Position numbers and translations under genes: made by a program. Shown piece after piece: positions 1-8,872 of a stretch of 64,000 bases of DNA (its first letter is position 1; every line of letters begins with the position of its first letter). The notes below the pieces were generated by a model that was given only the letters and a program-made list of their open reading frames with translations, ran no database searches and had not been told where the DNA came from. Location: assembly GCA_020627535.1 (NCBI GenBank), contig JAHDGU010000003.1, positions 1 to 64,000 of the forward strand, written 5' to 3'. This DNA is from Saprospiraceae bacterium (GTDB lineage: Bacteria > Bacteroidota > Bacteroidia > Chitinophagales > Saprospiraceae).

Positions 1-401
1 TTTAGGTGATTTATTACATTTTTCAATGCACCTGTTTGTGGGGTAGCTTACAGATTCTTGTTGAAGTTCTTCAGGTGATCATTGAAAAGCTGCACTAGCG
101 CATTTCATGGATGGTGGATACATGCAGAAGAATCGGATGCCCACCAGAGTGCGGCAGCTTCTCCATTGAGGCATGGTGGTCTATAGCGAGGAGACAAGGA
201 CTAGATCATGCAGCAGAAGTAGGCTATAGGCGAAGACTCGAAGGAGTCAACTCGAATGAAGTACAGCAGTAAAAGACACTGATTATCGGTTGCTGATCTC
301 GATAGTGATAGCCAATAAAATTTTCCAAAGCACGAATTGGTTTTAATGGATTAAATTGCAAAGTGCTTGTAAGGAGCGCATGAGAATTTTAACTTGTCCG
401 A
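1..401. other. Left-edge stretch without a convincing gene
   Basis: No convincing gene was found. A 53-codon plus-strand frame (111-272) is open but resembles nothing I recognise. The stretch contains a perfect 5-bp hairpin, GACTC-GAAG-GAGTC (235-248), and a GGTGG/CCACC pairing (113-117 with 141-145), so an untranslated structured RNA or 5' leader for the genes at 402-880 is possible but unproven. It has no hallmark of tmRNA, RNase P RNA or SRP RNA. Confidence 0.3.
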
Positions 402-551
402 ATGAAACATCTCAAAAAATTTAAAGACGACCTAAGTAAAAAAGACGGTAAGAGAAAAGCCAGTCACACACATGACAAGAAGAAAGCCAGACTCAAACAT
501 GAGTCCAGAACACATAAAAATACCCGTCAATATCTCAATGAAGAAGAATGA
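402..551 (+). CDS. Small, very basic protein (49 aa), translationally coupled to the next gene
   Basis: An ATG-initiated frame encodes 49 residues, mostly Lys, Arg, His, Asp and Glu, with no hydrophobic segment. It begins MKHLKKFKDDL and ends NEEE. Its TGA stop overlaps the ATG of the following gene (ATGA, 548-551), the usual arrangement for coupled translation, and this is the main reason to think it is real. The composition suggests a soluble nucleic-acid- or ribosome-associated peptide, but no family is recognised. Confidence 0.5.
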   Translation: MKHLKKFKDDLSKKDGKRKASHTHDKKKARLKHESRTHKNTRQYLNEEE

Positions 552-880
552 GTAAACCTAGAATTGTAAAAGACTATGACAAGCTTGGAGAGGAGATCCA
601 GGCTCAGATAAAACTCTTCTATCCATTTGGTTTTGAGAAGAAACTTGTCAAGTTCAAAAATGCTCAAGGCATGTTTGTGAGTGCGCTTCCTTTTGAGACA
701 GATGAATATTACTTCCTTGTGCGCATGACTGTCGCCAAAGCACAGGAAATTGTCGAAGAAGATGATGACTATGATGATGATGGCAATCTCACGGAAGCTG
801 CTAAGGACAAACTCGAAGACAAAATCGACGACGGTGAAGATCTCGATAGTTTAGTCGATGAGTCGACGGAGGTGGAGTGA
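548..880 (+). CDS. Conserved Bacteroidota hypothetical protein (110 aa, acidic tail)
   Basis: The first about 65 residues look like a compact folded domain (KLGEEIQAQIKLFYPFGFE, then a stretch ending SALPFETDEYYFLVRMT). The last about 40 are strongly acidic, with runs of Asp and Glu. I recall similar short proteins in many Bacteroidota, sometimes mislabelled as DNA primase; no primase motif is visible. The start is the ATG inside the ATGA overlap with the preceding small gene, so the two are probably co-transcribed. Function unknown. Confidence 0.75.
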   Translation: MSKPRIVKDYDKLGEEIQAQIKLFYPFGFEKKLVKFKNAQGMFVSALPFETDEYYFLVRMTVAKAQEIVEEDDDYDDDGNLTEAAKDKLEDKIDDGEDLDSLVDESTEVE

Positions 881-931
881 TAAGACTTGATCAATCTCAT
901 ACTTAACATAATATTAATTATAGGCGCCAAT

Positions 932-1918
932 ATGAGAAAACGCTACTGGCTACTATTGATACTCATTGCGCTGGTAATCGGCTACTTATCTGGACCGAGA
1001 CCAGCAGACAGTGATTTCAGAATCAGCTATGATCAGCTCGACATTCCTGTAGCACAGTTAGATGATTTTGTCAAGCAGAGCGAAGCCCAATATGATATAA
1101 AGCCTGACAATCAAGCCCGTATCATCTGGGCAGACAGCATCGGTCAGAAATCCAATATCGCATTCATTTACTTGCATGGAATGGGAGCTTCTCCTATGGA
1201 AGGAGATCCGCTTCACACTAGGCTTGCAGAGCATTACAGTGCTAATTTGTATCTCGCCCGACTGTACGGACATGGCCTTCAGGGAGATGACCTTTTGCTT
1301 GACTTCACTCCAGATAAGTATTTAGCTTCAGTCACAGAAGCTATCAGTATCGGAGAAAAACTCGGTGACACTATAGTCATTCTATCTTGTAGCACTGGTT
1401 CAACTGGTGCTTTATATACCACTGGAAATAAGGACAATATAGCAGCTCAATTGCTATACAGTCCCAATATTGATGTCAAGGATCCTTCATCAAAGCTCTT
1501 GACAAAGCCATGGGGACTACAGTTGGCGAGAAAAGTGGTTGGCGGAGAAAACCATACATGGGATAATGACGACCCGGAGGTCAACCAGTATTGGTACACG
1601 AGTTACAGACTGGAGGCCTTAGTGTCCTTGAAAGATCTCATCGAGAATACCATGAATAAGCAAACCTTTGCGAAAATTGATGAGCCAGTCTTTGTGGCGT
1701 ACTACAACAAGAACGAAGAAGAACAAGATCAGGTCGTCAGTGTGACAAGAATCGAAGAAATGTTTGAGCAACTAGGGACTCCAGCAGATGACAAACGTCT
1801 TGTAAATTTTCCCGAAGGAGGCAATCACGGACTTCTCAATCGCTTTTTTGGCGAAGACGTAGAGAATGTCATTCAGGAATCCATCAGATTTATCGATGAA
1901 GAAGTCCGATCAGACTAG
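932..1918 (+). CDS. Membrane-anchored alpha/beta hydrolase
   Basis: The 328-residue product starts with a short basic stretch and one hydrophobic helix (MRKRYWLLLILIALVIGYL), so it is probably anchored in or exported through the inner membrane. An oxyanion-type LHGMGAS motif lies near residue 82, a nucleophile elbow SCSTGS near 149 (the usual first Gly of GxSxG is Ser), and a probable catalytic His in GGNHGLL near 305. Together these fit a serine esterase or lipase-like hydrolase; the substrate is unknown. A longer frame could begin at a TTG at 887, but the ATG at 932 precedes a normal signal-like sequence and is preferred. Confidence 0.75.
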   Translation: MRKRYWLLLILIALVIGYLSGPRPADSDFRISYDQLDIPVAQLDDFVKQSEAQYDIKPDNQARIIWADSIGQKSNIAFIYLHGMGASPMEGDPLHTRLAEHYSANLYLARLYGHGLQGDDLLLDFTPDKYLASVTEAISIGEKLGDTIVILSCSTGSTGALYTTGNKDNIAAQLLYSPNIDVKDPSSKLLTKPWGLQLARKVVGGENHTWDNDDPEVNQYWYTSYRLEALVSLKDLIENTMNKQTFAKIDEPVFVAYYNKNEEEQDQVVSVTRIEEMFEQLGTPADDKRLVNFPEGGNHGLLNRFFGEDVENVIQESIRFIDEEVRSD

Positions 1919-1988
1919 CCAGCACTACCCTAGTGAGAAAGTAATTCTCCTATTGTAACATTGAAACTAGGACGTACGTATTCTGTAT

Positions 1989-3476
1989 ATGAATACCAAA
2001 AGCCTATTTATATATCTTGTTGCAAGTTGTTTTCTCTACCTTGAAATGGCAGCACAGGCTGAAGATGTCCCACCTTACGAAAAGAACATTGCAAGCGAGC
2101 TTCTCCAAAAAGACTTGGCCATTCTGCAGAAACATCTCTATGCAGTCCACACCGGACTTTTTGAATACACGACTCGAGACGATTTTGATAAGGCTTTCGG
2201 CCAAATAGCTGAGAATTGCTCAGATGGGATGTCGAGCATCGAGTTCACCAGAGAGCTAAGGACCCTTTTACCACTAATCTCCAATGGACACACCAACATC
2301 GGATTTCATCAACAATTCAGAAATGACTTTAGCGTAAAGATTCGCCTAGTTCCAGTACTTTTTTACAAAGAGGGAGAGCGTCATCTCGTTGCAAGAAATC
2401 TGTCAGAAGATGAGACTATCCTACCTGGAATGGTCCTACAATCGATAAATGGAATGGCAATCAATGATATTGAGGATATTATCCGCGAAAGGATGACCAG
2501 AGATGCTCAGATCACCAGTGGTATTGACAGAAGCATTGCAAGAAGCTTGGTTGGAATTCTACCAGACTATATTGGCTATTCTGATTCCTACACCCTGGAG
2601 CTTATCGACCTTCAAGGAAATGAGACCAGCTACGTGCTAAATGGCATTACAGTACCTGAGCTTGTAGAAATCAGAAAAGAAAGATACGGGCCTTCAGATC
2701 CTAATTTCTGGTCTTCTGAAGAAGAGGCATTACAATTGTCCATTGAAAATGATCTGGCGACAATATCCATGAAAACCTATGAAGAAAAGACGATCAAGAA
2801 ACGCAATGGCATGTCATCCAAGAAGTGGTTTGACCAGGCTTTTCAGAAGATTTCAGATGCTGATATTCAGCATCTTATCATCGATATGAGAGGTAACGGT
2901 GGAGGTGAGCCCAAAGTGTCTCTCGCCCTACTCTCACATCTCATGACCGAGCCATTTGTATTTTATCAAGATGTCTATGTCCAGACAAGGAAGATTCCGG
3001 ATCCCGAATTATACGAAGGCTCCGAAGCGCGCTGGCTCAATCGACTAGGGTGGCTGAGGACAAAAAAAGAATCTGATAACAAGTATACCGTAGGAATACT
3101 AGGAACGAAGGCTGCCAAGCCTCGAGGTCCTCATTATGCAGGTCAGATTTATGTTCTGACAGATGGTGATAGTTTTTCTCAAACTGGAGAAACTTGCGGA
3201 TTTCTGGAGGCATATACAAATGCGAAATTCATTGGAGAGGCGCCAAGTGGCTCTGGGCAAAAAGATGTCAGTGGTATTACGCTGACCTTGACGCTACCAC
3301 ACTCTCAGATACCTGTGTATTTACCTATCGTCATGTGGGAGATGAATGTTCCTCATCGGACGCCTGATATGGGAGTCCTCATGGATCATGAGCTCTCCCC
3401 CACTTTAAATGACGTTTTGGCCAAAAGAGATCCGGTAATGGACTTTGCCAAGAAGCTTGCGTCTAAGGGACATTGA
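1989..3476 (+). CDS. S41 family (C-terminal processing/TSPc) peptidase, exported
   Basis: The 495-residue protein has an N-terminal signal peptide ending near MAAQAEDV. The C-terminal half carries the tail-specific protease fold: the strand-turn DMRGNGGGEP near residue 298, the segment LTDGDSFSQTGE with the likely nucleophile Ser near 395, and IGEAPSGSGQ shortly after. The N-terminal 200 residues are probably a helical plus PDZ-like region (PGMVLQSINGM). This is the DUF-type S41 found singly in Bacteroidota rather than the CtpA housekeeping protease. It probably acts in the periplasm or at the outer membrane; the substrate is unknown. Confidence 0.8.
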   Translation: MNTKSLFIYLVASCFLYLEMAAQAEDVPPYEKNIASELLQKDLAILQKHLYAVHTGLFEYTTRDDFDKAFGQIAENCSDGMSSIEFTRELRTLLPLISNGHTNIGFHQQFRNDFSVKIRLVPVLFYKEGERHLVARNLSEDETILPGMVLQSINGMAINDIEDIIRERMTRDAQITSGIDRSIARSLVGILPDYIGYSDSYTLELIDLQGNETSYVLNGITVPELVEIRKERYGPSDPNFWSSEEEALQLSIENDLATISMKTYEEKTIKKRNGMSSKKWFDQAFQKISDADIQHLIIDMRGNGGGEPKVSLALLSHLMTEPFVFYQDVYVQTRKIPDPELYEGSEARWLNRLGWLRTKKESDNKYTVGILGTKAAKPRGPHYAGQIYVLTDGDSFSQTGETCGFLEAYTNAKFIGEAPSGSGQKDVSGITLTLTLPHSQIPVYLPIVMWEMNVPHRTPDMGVLMDHELSPTLNDVLAKRDPVMDFAKKLASKGH

Positions 3477-3520
3477 GTACATACTGATCCTAGATTTTAT
3501 GTTTCTGTCGCATCATTACT

Positions 3521-4708
3521 TTGCCCCATGGGAATCTCATATCTAGTACTTCATTCCTCTTCACGGTGAATGAGCTTGCGGACATCTTACTGATCAGTGG
3601 CTTGGTGATCACTACGACTGTACTTTGGCTGCATATCAGGAAAGGGCTGGGCTCCGCGTCTTCCAAGCTTCTAGCCGTTCTTTTTGCACTCATTATATTA
3701 TTACTGCTCAACTACTATGCCTACCAGCACGAAGTACGATGGTTGTTTTACCCGACCTTCATTGTAGAGGATAGTATTATATTCTTGAGTGGGCCGATAC
3801 TACTTGGCTTTGTCAAGTCCTTCAGAGACTCACAACGCGAATTGCCACTGCGTTACTGGATACATTTGGCACCCAGTGTCATTTACGTCTTGCTCATCTC
3901 TTGTCCTGTTCTCTATTATTTCATCACGAAGAAATTTCTCTTCGCATATGTTGAGAAATTGGATGACTGGGCATTCTTGTTGCCATTTCAGATTCTTTAT
4001 TTGATTATATATCTCCTCATGGGCTTAAGGCTGTGGTGGCAATTTGATCGACAAGACGACAGTGATTCGAGTGAGGAGAGTCGATATCACAGGTATTGGG
4101 TACGCAATCTTCTCATTGGATTGTTGTTAGTATGTCTCATTGATGGTGGTACGTCCATAATTGAAACACTTTTCGGTGATGACAAGCTGAGTCTAGAGCT
4201 TTTGACTACCACAGCGCTGGTGGTGCTAGTAGCCTATCTAGGCTATCACGGTATAGCAAGATCTGGCGTATTGCTTCCAGAAATACCTCATACAGCTCGC
4301 AGCCACACATCTATTGCAGAGAAAAGCTCAAGTCTTACGGAGCCTTCTGTCCCTGAGCCTGAGTATCATGAAATGGCAGCCAATCTTATCAAAGCTATGG
4401 ATGAGGACCAGCTCTACAAAAATGACTCTCTGAGTCTTAGGGAACTTGCAGAGGCTATGAATACCACCGATAAGAAGCTATCCCAATACCTAAATCAAGG
4501 ACTTAAAAGGTCTTTTTATGATCTGCTGAATGAGTACAGGGTGCTTGAAGTGAAGCGTATGATCAGAGAGGGAGAACATCAGCATCTTTCTGTGCACGGA
4601 ATGGCTATGGAAGCGGGCTTCAAATCCAAAACCAGTTTTCATCGGTCCTTTCGCAAGATGACAGGAATGACCCCAACACAGTATAGAGCTCAGGTCCAAA
4701 CCGCCTAG
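3521..4708 (+). CDS. AraC-family regulator with N-terminal multi-pass membrane domain
   Basis: Residues 1-245 form six or seven hydrophobic segments (for example LADILLISGLVITTTVLWL and LLTTTALVVLVAYLGY). A polar linker follows, and from about 290 to the end there is an AraC/XylS double helix-turn-helix ending with the typical SFHRSFRKMTGMTPTQYR signature. DNA binding is therefore tethered to the inner membrane, a common Bacteroidota design presumed to sense a membrane signal. No ATG start exists; TTG at 3521 or GTG at 3566 are the candidates. Genes downstream (4815-8176) are plausible targets only by proximity. Confidence 0.8.
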   Translation: MPHGNLISSTSFLFTVNELADILLISGLVITTTVLWLHIRKGLGSASSKLLAVLFALIILLLLNYYAYQHEVRWLFYPTFIVEDSIIFLSGPILLGFVKSFRDSQRELPLRYWIHLAPSVIYVLLISCPVLYYFITKKFLFAYVEKLDDWAFLLPFQILYLIIYLLMGLRLWWQFDRQDDSDSSEESRYHRYWVRNLLIGLLLVCLIDGGTSIIETLFGDDKLSLELLTTTALVVLVAYLGYHGIARSGVLLPEIPHTARSHTSIAEKSSSLTEPSVPEPEYHEMAANLIKAMDEDQLYKNDSLSLRELAEAMNTTDKKLSQYLNQGLKRSFYDLLNEYRVLEVKRMIREGEHQHLSVHGMAMEAGFKSKTSFHRSFRKMTGMTPTQYRAQVQTA

Positions 4709-4814
4709 TGTTTTTGGTTCCTCTGCATCTAGTGGCACTTCTAAAGGCCCGGTAGTCATTGACTTCTGCTGCATCAGACTGTTTCTTTGGAGTCAAACCA
4801 AATCTTGCTACCTA

Positions 4815-5417
4815 ATGCATCAAAACAATTCATGGCTGATTGGCCTGATATGCACTATTGGGCTGACATCGAGTCTAGAGATGAGATCTCAAGACGCTCA
4901 TTTCATAGGCATACGGCTGTACAGCGAGCATACTGTAAGCCAGCCTTTTTCCGGAAAGGAATTCTCGCCTATAGTCCATCCAGGCATTGCGCTTCATTAC
5001 AGCAAAGAGACGCGTACCGACGGGGCTTACAGATTTCGGCACTCAATCGAGTTGGGCTACTTTCATCATCAGGATGTGTACCAAGTTATACATCTAGGTT
5101 GGAAACCAAGTTTTCACTTGATTCTGGGAAATCTCCTTGAGCTTCATCTCACACCAGGTATATCTTACGCACATGTACTATCGACACGCCCAGAGTATGT
5201 CCTGGCCGATGGAGCCTATCAGGCCAAGTACAACTCAGGCCGTCCAGCAGTGATGCCTTCGCTCGGAATTGGCTTTGGAATTGATCTCACTCGATTCGAT
5301 ATCCCTTTGGTGATTTATCTCAGACAAGAGTATGCCATGATTGGTCCAGGAGCTCGTCGGTTACCCATAAGTCTTAATTCAATGACAGGCGTAGGCCTTC
5401 AATACCAGATTCAATGA
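4815..5417 (+). CDS. Predicted small outer-membrane beta-barrel protein
   Basis: The 200-residue product has an N-terminal signal-like segment (LIGLICTIGLTSSLEMRSQ). It then shows alternating polar/aromatic strands typical of small barrels (FRHSIELGYFHHQDVYQVIHL, LGNLLELHLTPGISYAHVL) and ends with a hydrophobic C-terminal strand (GVGLQYQIQ). No named family is recognised. Its stop overlaps the next start by 4 bases (5414-5417), so it is co-translated with the serine hydrolase that follows. Confidence 0.6.
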   Translation: MHQNNSWLIGLICTIGLTSSLEMRSQDAHFIGIRLYSEHTVSQPFSGKEFSPIVHPGIALHYSKETRTDGAYRFRHSIELGYFHHQDVYQVIHLGWKPSFHLILGNLLELHLTPGISYAHVLSTRPEYVLADGAYQAKYNSGRPAVMPSLGIGFGIDLTRFDIPLVIYLRQEYAMIGPGARRLPISLNSMTGVGLQYQIQ

Positions 5418-6634
5418 TGAATACTACACACTTTAAAGGCCTAAATAGAGCTGCTCAGGTGCTTTTTGCGCTCGTGATTATGGTAGCATGCGACACCGAC
5501 CCCAAAGTAGAGACCGATGTCTACGCTTGTAATAATCTGCTGCTGAATACACACCCTCAGACTACAGATTTTGACAACTTCCTCACCGAGCAAGTAGCTG
5601 ATGGATTGCCTGGTCTTGCGATGCTCATCCACACGCCTGAGGGATTCTACACTGGTGCTGCTGGCGTGGCTGACATACCCAATGGTGTATCTCTTGAGCC
5701 TTGCCATCTCCACCGTGTCGGAAGTATCAGTAAGCAATTCACAGCTACAGTTATTCTCTCGCTATGGCAGGATGGACTATTTGATCTTGATGACCACATT
5801 TGGTCAGAGGAAAGTGGTGATATCCTACGTAATATTGCCAATGCTCAAGAGCTCACTTGGCGTCACTTATTGAATCACTCCTCGGGTATTCCAGATGTCT
5901 ATGAAATTGATTTTTGGTGGGACTACTACGACGACCCAAAGCGGGTAAAATCAGCCACACAAGAGCTGGATATGATCAGATCGCAAGAGGCCGAGTTTCC
6001 AGCTGGTAGTGTCCAAGATTACTCCAATAGTAATTATATCCTTCTACAAGTCTTGGCTGAACGGATCACAAGCCAAAGCTTTGACGAACTGCTTCGAGAG
6101 AGAATTTTCATGCCTCTTGGACTGACCGAAACTTACTTTAGTTCCAGAGGAGATCGCCCTGCCAATGCTGTACGTGGCTACAGTGATGAATACGGCAATG
6201 GTTACTTGAGAGATGTCACCGAACACAGTTTTGGTACAGCAAATGGCACTGGTGGAGTCTACTCTACTCTATGGGATATTTTCAAATTTCAACAATCGTT
6301 TTTTGATGGAAGTGAGACATGGGAGCAGGAGCTGATTGATGCTATGATTGCTCCTAGCACCATAGACTTTCTCAATCCTGAGGATTGGGAGTACGATGGA
6401 GAGAGTCGCATCAGTCGTATTGCCAACATCGGTCTTGGGTGGTTTGAGCTAGAGACAGAAATCGGTCCCGCTTTTGGGCATAATGGTGGACTCATGGGGC
6501 GCAAGGCAAGAGCTTGGTACTTCCCTGAAAGGCGTAGTCACATCATCTATTTTATCAATGGTGATGGAGGAAAGATCGATGATCTTTCCCGTCCATTATT
6601 TCGCATCCACATGATTGACCTACTTGACGACTAG
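5414..6634 (+). CDS. Serine beta-lactamase-like hydrolase, lipoprotein
   Basis: The 406-residue product begins with a lipoprotein signal (FALVIMVAC, Cys about 25) and belongs to the class C beta-lactamase/DD-peptidase-like serine hydrolases. Visible active-site elements are S104-I-S-K107 (SxxK), Y203-S-N205 (YxN) and H356-N-G-G replacing the KTG box. Such family members are usually esterases or peptidases rather than resistance enzymes. It overlaps the upstream barrel gene by 4 bases and is followed after 3 bases by a second member of the same family, so the three genes form one operon. Confidence 0.85.
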   Translation: MMNTTHFKGLNRAAQVLFALVIMVACDTDPKVETDVYACNNLLLNTHPQTTDFDNFLTEQVADGLPGLAMLIHTPEGFYTGAAGVADIPNGVSLEPCHLHRVGSISKQFTATVILSLWQDGLFDLDDHIWSEESGDILRNIANAQELTWRHLLNHSSGIPDVYEIDFWWDYYDDPKRVKSATQELDMIRSQEAEFPAGSVQDYSNSNYILLQVLAERITSQSFDELLRERIFMPLGLTETYFSSRGDRPANAVRGYSDEYGNGYLRDVTEHSFGTANGTGGVYSTLWDIFKFQQSFFDGSETWEQELIDAMIAPSTIDFLNPEDWEYDGESRISRIANIGLGWFELETEIGPAFGHNGGLMGRKARAWYFPERRSHIIYFINGDGGKIDDLSRPLFRIHMIDLLDD

Positions 6635-6637
6635 CTT

Positions 6638-8176
6638 ATGAAACCATTATTTTTAGCCATACTTCTGACCAGTTTAATCATCTCAGCTGATGGCCAAGAA
6701 TCTTCAGTATCTATTGATCGTCTTGAGCTAAACACTCCTATAACTCGTCAGTTGGCAAAAGATATAGAGCATCAGTATGATGTCTACCTAGAAGAAGGAT
6801 CGTTTGCAGTGATCGAGATCAAACAACATGGCATAGATATCGGAATTCGCACAATCAATCCATCAGGCATTGAAATCGATTTCTTCGATTCTCCCAATGG
6901 ATCCAGAGGTTCCGAAATGGTATTATTGGATGCGACAGAAACTGGTTCTTACCGGATAGTCGTGCGTCCTCTCGATGAAGTAAAAAGACGAGCAAAAGGG
7001 GAATATGAAATCCTGATGGAAGGCATATCCTCCAATGCCTCAGAGCATCTCACGCAAGTCCTAGAAGCGCTCGCAAAAAGAGATGAGCTCCCAGGTTTCT
7101 CTGTGGGAATCGTGAATCAAAACGAGAGATTGTTTGCGTTTTCGGCAGGATACGCGGATCTCTGTTCAGGCAGAAGCTATGACATCTCAACGACTCAGTC
7201 AATCGCCTCCATAGCTAAGACTTTTATTGGTATCAGTATCATGCAATTGGTAGAGGCGGGAGTGCTTGATCTAGATCAAAATATCTCGGAGCTATTGCCC
7301 TTCCAGATCAAAAACCCACAGCACCCTGAATTGCCCATCACTTTGAGGCACCTCGCGACTCACACTTCATCTATTATCGAAGATGATTTCTATAGGGAAG
7401 CCCATGTGATCATTGAAAATCTTGATCGATTACAGGCCCAATTTCCGAAGTATATAAAGCGAGAGCTTAAGTCTGCTTTACAAAATGAGATGATAAGTGT
7501 CGACACTTACCTAAAAACACATCTCGATCTTACTAGTAAAGACTTTCGTCAAAATACCTTTAGTGATTCTCCACCAGGACAAGACTGGTACTACTGTAAT
7601 TCTGCTGCTGCTCTAGCTGCCTATATCATTGAAATCAGTAGTGGTATGCCTTATGACAAATATGTGGAGGACAATATTCTCCGTCCTCTTGGAATGAAGA
7701 GTACTTACTGGAGTCACCGTCCTCAACGCGATAGAAGTGAAGCGACCGCATATGCCTACAATCGATCGCCGCTTCCTAGGATTCAGATGATCACGTATGC
7801 TGACGGTGATCTTTATTCTAGTACCGAAGATCTGTGTTCCTACTTGATTCACTGGATCAAAGCTTCTATGGGAGAGTCTACCCTTTTGAAAGGAGAATCA
7901 TATAGAGAGATCATGTCCATCCAGCATACTCAAGCATCAGGTCGATTTCAAGACCGTAAGGATGGATTATTCTGGGAGCACATGTCAGATGGCACCATGG
8001 GGCACAATGGTGGTTCCTTTGGCATTACTGCCAAAATGTTTTTTGACCCTGAGACCAATGTGGGCTTTACCTTCCTCACGAATGTACTCCCATTGGAATC
8101 AGATCAGTCTAAAGCTCAGTATGAGAGTATCTGGAAAGTTTTGAAGCGCTATGGACCTATGCTCGACATAGACTAG
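6638..8176 (+). CDS. Serine beta-lactamase-like hydrolase with N-terminal beta-sandwich domain
   Basis: The 512-residue exported protein (signal peptide ending near SADGQ) has two parts. Residues 25-130 resemble a pre-peptidase C-terminal type beta-sandwich (VIEIKQHGIDIGIRTINP, DATETGSYRIVVRP). Residues 135-505 are a beta-lactamase/PBP-like domain with S191-I-A-K194, Y319-C-N321 and H456-N-G-G-S. About 60 residues are inserted between the SxxK and YxN motifs relative to its neighbour. It lies 3 bases after the lipoprotein paralogue and is probably secreted to the periplasm or cell surface. Confidence 0.82.
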   Translation: MKPLFLAILLTSLIISADGQESSVSIDRLELNTPITRQLAKDIEHQYDVYLEEGSFAVIEIKQHGIDIGIRTINPSGIEIDFFDSPNGSRGSEMVLLDATETGSYRIVVRPLDEVKRRAKGEYEILMEGISSNASEHLTQVLEALAKRDELPGFSVGIVNQNERLFAFSAGYADLCSGRSYDISTTQSIASIAKTFIGISIMQLVEAGVLDLDQNISELLPFQIKNPQHPELPITLRHLATHTSSIIEDDFYREAHVIIENLDRLQAQFPKYIKRELKSALQNEMISVDTYLKTHLDLTSKDFRQNTFSDSPPGQDWYYCNSAAALAAYIIEISSGMPYDKYVEDNILRPLGMKSTYWSHRPQRDRSEATAYAYNRSPLPRIQMITYADGDLYSSTEDLCSYLIHWIKASMGESTLLKGESYREIMSIQHTQASGRFQDRKDGLFWEHMSDGTMGHNGGSFGITAKMFFDPETNVGFTFLTNVLPLESDQSKAQYESIWKVLKRYGPMLDID

Positions 8177-8216
8177 CGTGACTCCCTTTTGGAGCAGTAA
8201 GCAATATGCGAAGGAG

Positions 8217-8657
8217 CTACAAGCGGTCTACCTTCACTGCCATTGGACCTTTGGGACCGGAACCAAGCTCAAAACTGACTTTGTCATTTTCTTTGATAGC
8301 AACGCCTCCGTTGATATTTTCTGAATGGACGAAGTAATCTGTGTTTGTACTGCTCTCACAGATGAAACCGTAGCCTTTCTCTTGGTTGAAAAACTTGACT
8401 CTACCTTCTTTTCGGAATTTATCATCCTCGACATCCTCCTTTTTAGGCACACCGATTTGAATATCTTCTAGCTTGACTTCTTCTTTTTTGGCAGTAGGAT
8501 CAGGAGGTGTAGTCGTTAGATTTCCATTCTCATCGAGATACATGAATTCCGGCTCTTCTGATCCTTCAAGTTTCCGCTGAGCCTTCTTCTCAGCTTTTTC
8601 TTTCTTTCGTTTAGCTCGTTTCTTTTCTCTTTCTTTCTTGTTGTAGCTATCTGCCAT
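8217..8657 (-). CDS. Cold-shock domain protein with basic N-terminal extension
   Basis: The 146-residue product has a highly charged Lys/Arg-rich N-terminus (about residues 5-35). A linker follows, then a cold-shock OB fold from about 80 to the end, with RNP1-like KGYGFI and RNP2-like DYFVH. It probably binds single-stranded RNA or DNA. The Lys-rich extension distinguishes it from the 65-70 residue CspA proteins and is common in Bacteroidota. It stands alone on the minus strand, convergent with the hydrolase gene. Confidence 0.85.
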   Translation of the reverse strand: MADSYNKKEREKKRAKRKKEKAEKKAQRKLEGSEEPEFMYLDENGNLTTTPPDPTAKKEEVKLEDIQIGVPKKEDVEDDKFRKEGRVKFFNQEKGYGFICESSTNTDYFVHSENINGGVAIKENDKVSFELGSGPKGPMAVKVDRL

Positions 8658-8872
8658 AAAAGTGTTTTGTTACAAAATTTAGTGTGCGACTGGTATCGAA
8701 ATTCTTGTAACTGCAGTTAGCTGCTACTCATAAGATCAATCTAGAAGTACGCGGAGCTCCGAAAGTACGAATCTCCCAGTCTATTCGACAAGAGATCTCT
8801 GTCTAGATCTGGAGATTTCCTTTCGCAAGCTCATTACTATCAAGATGCACTCACCTCTTTTGGTTCCCTCGA

